Below, piece after piece: positions 14,501 through 16,842 of a stretch of DNA of 16,842 nucleotides. This stretch comes from Eggerthellaceae bacterium UBA5906 (GTDB lineage Bacteria; Actinomycetota; Coriobacteriia; Coriobacteriales; Eggerthellaceae), in contig DJEE01000062.1 of NCBI GenBank assembly GCA_002431805.1, forward strand, positions 11,546 to 28,387, in the 5' to 3' direction. The notes under the pieces were generated by a model that ran no database searches, was not told the origin of the DNA, and worked only from the letters and a program-made list of their open reading frames with translations. Each line of letters starts with the position of its first letter. Positions within the stretch are counted from its first letter, which is position 1. Made by a program: the position numbers and the translations under genes.

Positions 14501-15270
14501 CTGCCGAGCTCCTTGCGTATGGAAACATATCTGTCGTATGCCTTTTGTACCGTTTCGTCCTCTGTTTTTACTCCGTCTATCGTTGTGAGAAACGTGGTGT
14601 GGCGGCAATGATCCGACCAGTATGTATCAATCATTCTGATTTCCGTTATGGTCGGGTCGCGATGTTCGCTTTTAAAGTATTTGCGGCAAAATTCTATGTC
14701 CGCAAGATCCATTGCAAGAGCATATTTATCTATAAATGCCTTGAGTTCGTTTTCGTTAAGCTCCGTAAATCCCGTGAGAGTTTCAACGCTCGTCGGGACA
14801 GCGTAATCGGTTTTTAACGTATCGGGCTTTTCAAGTGACGCCTCGCGGCTTTCTACCGGGTTGATAACGTATTTTTTGATGGCGGTAAGCTGTGCCGGTG
14901 TAATTTTTCCGAAAAGCATATATACCTTTGCCGTGCGTACCGTCGGCTTGTCGCCCTCCGAAACTATCTGAATACACTGAGCGCAGGAGTCCGCCCTCTG
15001 GTCAAACTGACCCGGCAGATATTCAACTGCAAATACCGTGGCGTCGGTCTGCGGCAGGTGAGAATATGTGTTGTCAAGCTGCGGCTCCGAGAAAACTGTT
15101 TTTTCACAGCGCTCGAAAAGCTCTTCGCTGATGTTTTCCACATCGTATCTGTTGAAAATGCGGAGCTCTTCAAGTGAGTCTATCATAAGCAGCGAGCGTA
15201 TATCGGATAAAAGCGACGCTGCCTCGTCTGCGAATTGTTTTTTCTTCTCAACGTAAATTCTGTATACCAT
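11557..15270 (-). CDS. purL: Phosphoribosylformylglycinamidine synthase, fused type, mosaic ORF
   Basis: Makes FGAM from FGAR, ATP and glutamine in purine synthesis. At 1,237 residues it is the single-chain form combining PurS-, PurL- and PurQ-like parts. Order: N-terminal PurS-like region (about 1-150), linker and first synthetase domain with TYWSDHCRHTTF (217-228) and KNETHNHPTEIEP (312-324), second synthetase repeat, and a glutaminase domain from about 975 with Cys1077 in GICNGFQ and His1207/Glu1209 in MGHVER as the triad. Codons 1 to about 310 are AT-richer with ATA and AGA; the rest is GC-rich like the genes to the left. The frame is uninterrupted across the switch. GGAAGTG precedes the ATG, and purD ends 15 bases upstream. 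Function is secure for each half, but whether this exact protein exists in one cell is doubtful. Confidence 0.9.
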   Translation of the reverse strand: MVYRIYVEKKKQFADEAASLLSDIRSLLMIDSLEELRIFNRYDVENISEELFERCEKTVFSEPQLDNTYSHLPQTDATVFAVEYLPGQFDQRADSCAQCIQIVSEGDKPTVRTAKVYMLFGKITPAQLTAIKKYVINPVESREASLEKPDTLKTDYAVPTSVETLTGFTELNENELKAFIDKYALAMDLADIEFCRKYFKSEHRDPTITEIRMIDTYWSDHCRHTTFLTTIDGVKTEDETVQKAYDRYVSIRKELGRTKPQNLMDLATIGARYLKHTGELKNLDESDEINACTVKIKVDVDGEDEDWLFLFKNETHNHPTEIEPFGGAATCLGGAIRDPLSGRSYVYQAMRVTGAANPLAPVSETLPGKLPQRKLVTTAAAGYSSYGNQIGLATGQVNELYHPGYVAKRMEIGAVVAATPADHVRRETPAPGDVVVLLGGRTGRDGIGGATGSSKEHNLESLEHCGAEVQKGNPPEERKIQRLFRRGEATRLIKRCNDFGAGGVSVAIGELADGLRINLNKVPKKYEGLDGTELAISESQERMACAIAAADVDEFLKYAQEENLEATVVAEVTDDSRVRVMWNGKAIIDVSREFLASNGAPKQQDVHVDQAGRYVRTWEGSTLAERMNSLVTDLNVCSNKGLSERFDSTIGAATVLMPFGGKNQLTPAQAMVAKLPVDGETTTCSGMAWGFNPYLTEADQFIGSYVAVVESVARLVAAGFKRQDMYLTFQEYFESLRGDAQRWGKPTAAVLGALMAQVDLGIGSIGGKDSMSGSFEQLDVPPTLVSFATAVGKVDRVTSPEFKGAGHRVALVAPRCYDAEGIAPAAEDALAAMDAVQELIGSGAALAVSTPGYGCIAEALFKMCVGNGIGVALDDVSADALFAPAYGSFLVELADGAQLPAATDNLDVTVLGATTEAYQFVAAGETLDMAALQEAWESGIESVYPYRQAGEPVKQVTVSNRLPLTYNGVIARPRVIIPVFPGTNCEYDSARAFEQAGAVADALVINNLTPAAVAESTKALVEAIKNSQIIMLPGGFSGGDEPDGSAKFITAFFRAPEVTEAVRDLLFNRDGLMLGICNGFQALVKLGLVPYGDIRPMDAECPTLTFNTIGRHQSRLVRTRVASNLSPWLSQCEPGDIHTVAISHGEGRFVCNPELLHQLEVTGRIATQYVDEAGQPSMDWDVNPNGSVMAIEGITSPDGRVLGKMGHVERRGDGLYKNVPGNKFMPLFESGVKYFTD
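14290..14345 (-). other. Compositional junction inside purL
   Basis: Between these positions the sequence passes from GC-rich (left) to distinctly AT-richer (right) DNA. The zone encodes FKNETHNHPTEIEPFGG (residues 311-327), the most conserved stretch of PurL, and keeps the reading frame. Everything to the left matches the other genes of the window in style; everything to the right matches purD and purH. This is where two different genomes could share enough identical bases to be joined, by an assembler or by homologous recombination. Confidence 0.8.
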
Positions 15271-15285
15271 TTCGTCACTTCCTGT

Positions 15286-16566
15286 TTATTTTTTCAGTGC
15301 GGCAAGAGCGCGCGCACCTATGTCTTTTCTGTAAAACGAATCCTTGAATTTAATCTGCTCCGCCGCTTTGTATGCGGTAGAGAGCGCCTCTTCAAGATTT
15401 TTGCCGGTTGCCGTAACTCCGAGAACTCTGCCGCCCGAGGTTACGATTTTGCCGTCTTTTTCGGCTGTGCCTGCGTGAAATACCGTGACGTTTTCCGTGA
15501 TTTCGCTGTCGCCGAAGTCTATTTCATATCCTTTGCCGTAAGACAGCGGATATCCGCCCGACGCGATAACCACGCACGCCGCGCTTTCGTCTTTGAATTC
15601 AACATTTAAAAATGAGAGCGTTTCATCATGTACCGCACGCATAATCGTGAGAAGGTCGGTTTTGAGAAGCGGTAATACCACCTGCGTTTCGGGGTCGCCG
15701 AAGCGGCAGTTGTATTCTATAACCTTCGGACCCTTTTGTGTCAGCATAAGCCCGAAATAAAGGCAGCCCTTAAAGGTTCTGTTTTCGCTGTTCATAGCCT
15801 TAACGGTGGGCAGAAATATCTTTTCGGTACATTCCTTTGCTATATCTGCGGTGTAATAGGGGTTCGGCGCAACTGTTCCCATTCCGCCGGTGTTAAGCCC
15901 CTTGTCGCCGTCAAGAGCGCGCTTGTGGTCCATGGACGAAACCATCGGAACAATGGTCTTTCCGTCGGTAAATGAGAGAACGGAAACTTCGGGACCTGTT
16001 AAGAATTCCTCTATAACGACGTTGTTGCCGCTGTCGCCGAACTTTTTATCCTCCATTATTGTTTTTATGGCGTCCTCTGCCTGCTCTTCGGATTCGGCTA
16101 TTATAACGCCCTTGCCGAGAGCGAGACCGTCCGCCTTTATGACGGTCGGATATTCATTTTTTTCTTTTATATAGGAAAGCGCTTTTTCGGGCTCGGAAAA
16201 GACCTCGTAATCTGCCGTCGGAATGCCGTATTTTTTCATAAGATTTTTAGAAAAGACCTTGCTTCCCTCAATTATCGCCGCTTTCTTTGACGGACCGAAG
16301 CAAGGTATGCCCTTTTCTTCGAGAACGTCAACCAATCCTAACACAAGCGGGTCATCTGGTGCCACTACGCAGAAATCGATGTTCATTTTAACGGCAAAAT
16401 CCGCGATGCCGTCAATGTCCGTGGCGCTTATGTTAACACATTCCGCGTCTTTTGCTATGCCGCCGTTTCCGGGGCAGGCAAAAATTTCGGTGACCTCCGG
16501 ATTTTCCTTCAGCTTTTTAATTATGGCGTGTTCTCTTCCGCCCGCGCCTACTACAAGTATTTTCAT
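15286..16566 (-). CDS. purD: Phosphoribosylamine-glycine ligase (GARS)
   Basis: ATP-grasp enzyme joining phosphoribosylamine and glycine to form GAR, the second step of purine synthesis. The 426 residues match the family. Signatures are the N-terminal MKILVVGAGGREHAI, the ATP-grasp segment PTVIKADGLALGKGVI (about 140-155), HKRALDGDKGLNTGGMGT, and the metal/ATP site EYNCRFGDPETQ. The C-terminal GARS domain includes the ASGGYP and GGRVLGVTATG motifs. AGAGG lies upstream of the ATG. It sits 23 bases after purH and 15 before purL in an apparent operon. Its AT-richer codons (AAA, GAA, ATA) and Clostridia-like protein style differ sharply from genes left of 14,290. Confidence 0.97.
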   Translation of the reverse strand: MKILVVGAGGREHAIIKKLKENPEVTEIFACPGNGGIAKDAECVNISATDIDGIADFAVKMNIDFCVVAPDDPLVLGLVDVLEEKGIPCFGPSKKAAIIEGSKVFSKNLMKKYGIPTADYEVFSEPEKALSYIKEKNEYPTVIKADGLALGKGVIIAESEEQAEDAIKTIMEDKKFGDSGNNVVIEEFLTGPEVSVLSFTDGKTIVPMVSSMDHKRALDGDKGLNTGGMGTVAPNPYYTADIAKECTEKIFLPTVKAMNSENRTFKGCLYFGLMLTQKGPKVIEYNCRFGDPETQVVLPLLKTDLLTIMRAVHDETLSFLNVEFKDESAACVVIASGGYPLSYGKGYEIDFGDSEITENVTVFHAGTAEKDGKIVTSGGRVLGVTATGKNLEEALSTAYKAAEQIKFKDSFYRKDIGARALAALKK

Positions 16567-16589
16567 TTTAAGAACCTCTTATTGTTTTA

Positions 16590-16842
16590 TCAGTGATGGA
16601 AAAGACGTATTCCTGTGAACGCCATGGTAATACCGTGTTTGTTGCAGCAGTCAATTACTATGTCGTCACGTATGGAGCCGCCCGGTTCAACTATATACGA
16701 AACACCGCTTCTTCTTGCACGCTCTATGTTGTCGTCAAACGGGAAGAATGCGTCCGAACCGAGCGATACATCGTGAAACTGTGCGAGCCATGCCTTTTTC
16801 TCTTCTTTGGTGAGGGGCTCGGGATGTGTCTTAAATGTGTTT
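16590..16842 (-). CDS. purH: PurH C-terminus (AICAR transformylase/IMP cyclohydrolase), partial
   Basis: Only the last 83 residues are in the window; the gene runs off the right edge on its 5' side (full proteins are about 510-520 residues). The fragment contains the conserved transformylase ending SDAFFPFDDNIERARRSGV, the EPGGSIRDD segment, and GITMAFTGIRLFHH followed by TGA. PurH carries out the last two steps of IMP synthesis. It is followed within 23 bases by purD. The order purH-purD-purL, read in transcription direction, is a common Clostridia arrangement and agrees with the AT-richer codon use here. Confidence 0.95.
   Translation of the reverse strand, partial: NTFKTHPEPLTKEEKKAWLAQFHDVSLGSDAFFPFDDNIERARRSGVSYIVEPGGSIRDDIVIDCCNKHGITMAFTGIRLFHH

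Noticed and set aside
16567..16842. Novel small gene at the right edge
   Set aside because: The minus-strand frame ending at 16,590 translates clearly to the C-terminus of PurH, so it is a truncated known gene rather than a new one.

Overview
Most of the window (about 1-14,300) reads as one high-GC genome with GC-rich third codon positions, Shine-Dalgarno starts and many strong hairpins. The gene set is a type III glutamine synthetase, an acetyl-type MetA, a one-polypeptide PurL and a divergent MoaE homologue. The protein flavour suggests an actinobacterium of the Coriobacteriia (Eggerthellaceae-like). That placement is inferred from sequence character, not from a search. From about 14,300 to the right end the DNA is visibly AT-richer, with ATA and AGA codons and A/T runs between and inside genes. 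It carries a Clostridia-like purH-purD-purL operon. The change falls inside the purL reading frame, at its most conserved motif, so the predicted PurL is a hybrid.

Layout, left to right: dtd (+) stands alone. A convergent gap rich in palindromes separates it from glnN (-). Next come rpsI and rplM (-, an operon with a consensus-type promoter and a long leader), then divergent metA (+) with a structured leader and a 78-codon ORF behind it, closed by a bidirectional terminator. On the minus strand follow a HAD phosphatase behind pyrE, then hom, then lysA with a recognisable promoter. A moaE-like gene (+) runs towards purL (-), and the gap between them holds a second copy of the palindrome composite. 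PurL, purD and the 3' end of purH fill the right side.

The genes are mostly housekeeping. Hom, MetA and LysA act in the aspartate-derived amino-acid pathway: LysA makes lysine from meso-diaminopimelate, Hom makes homoserine, and MetA acetylates it towards methionine. GlnN assimilates ammonia. PyrE and PurL/PurD/PurH are nucleotide synthesis. L13, S9 and Dtd serve translation. No CRISPR array, tRNA, rRNA, transposase or phage gene was found.

The two most notable observations are the mid-gene compositional switch in purL (assembly chimera or recombination) and a composite intergenic repeat of about 255 bp. The repeat occurs twice, both times between convergent genes, with the same order of parts and almost identical spacing. 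One of its tandem modules shows paired, compensatory-looking base changes. I did not find a convincing new multi-gene system.
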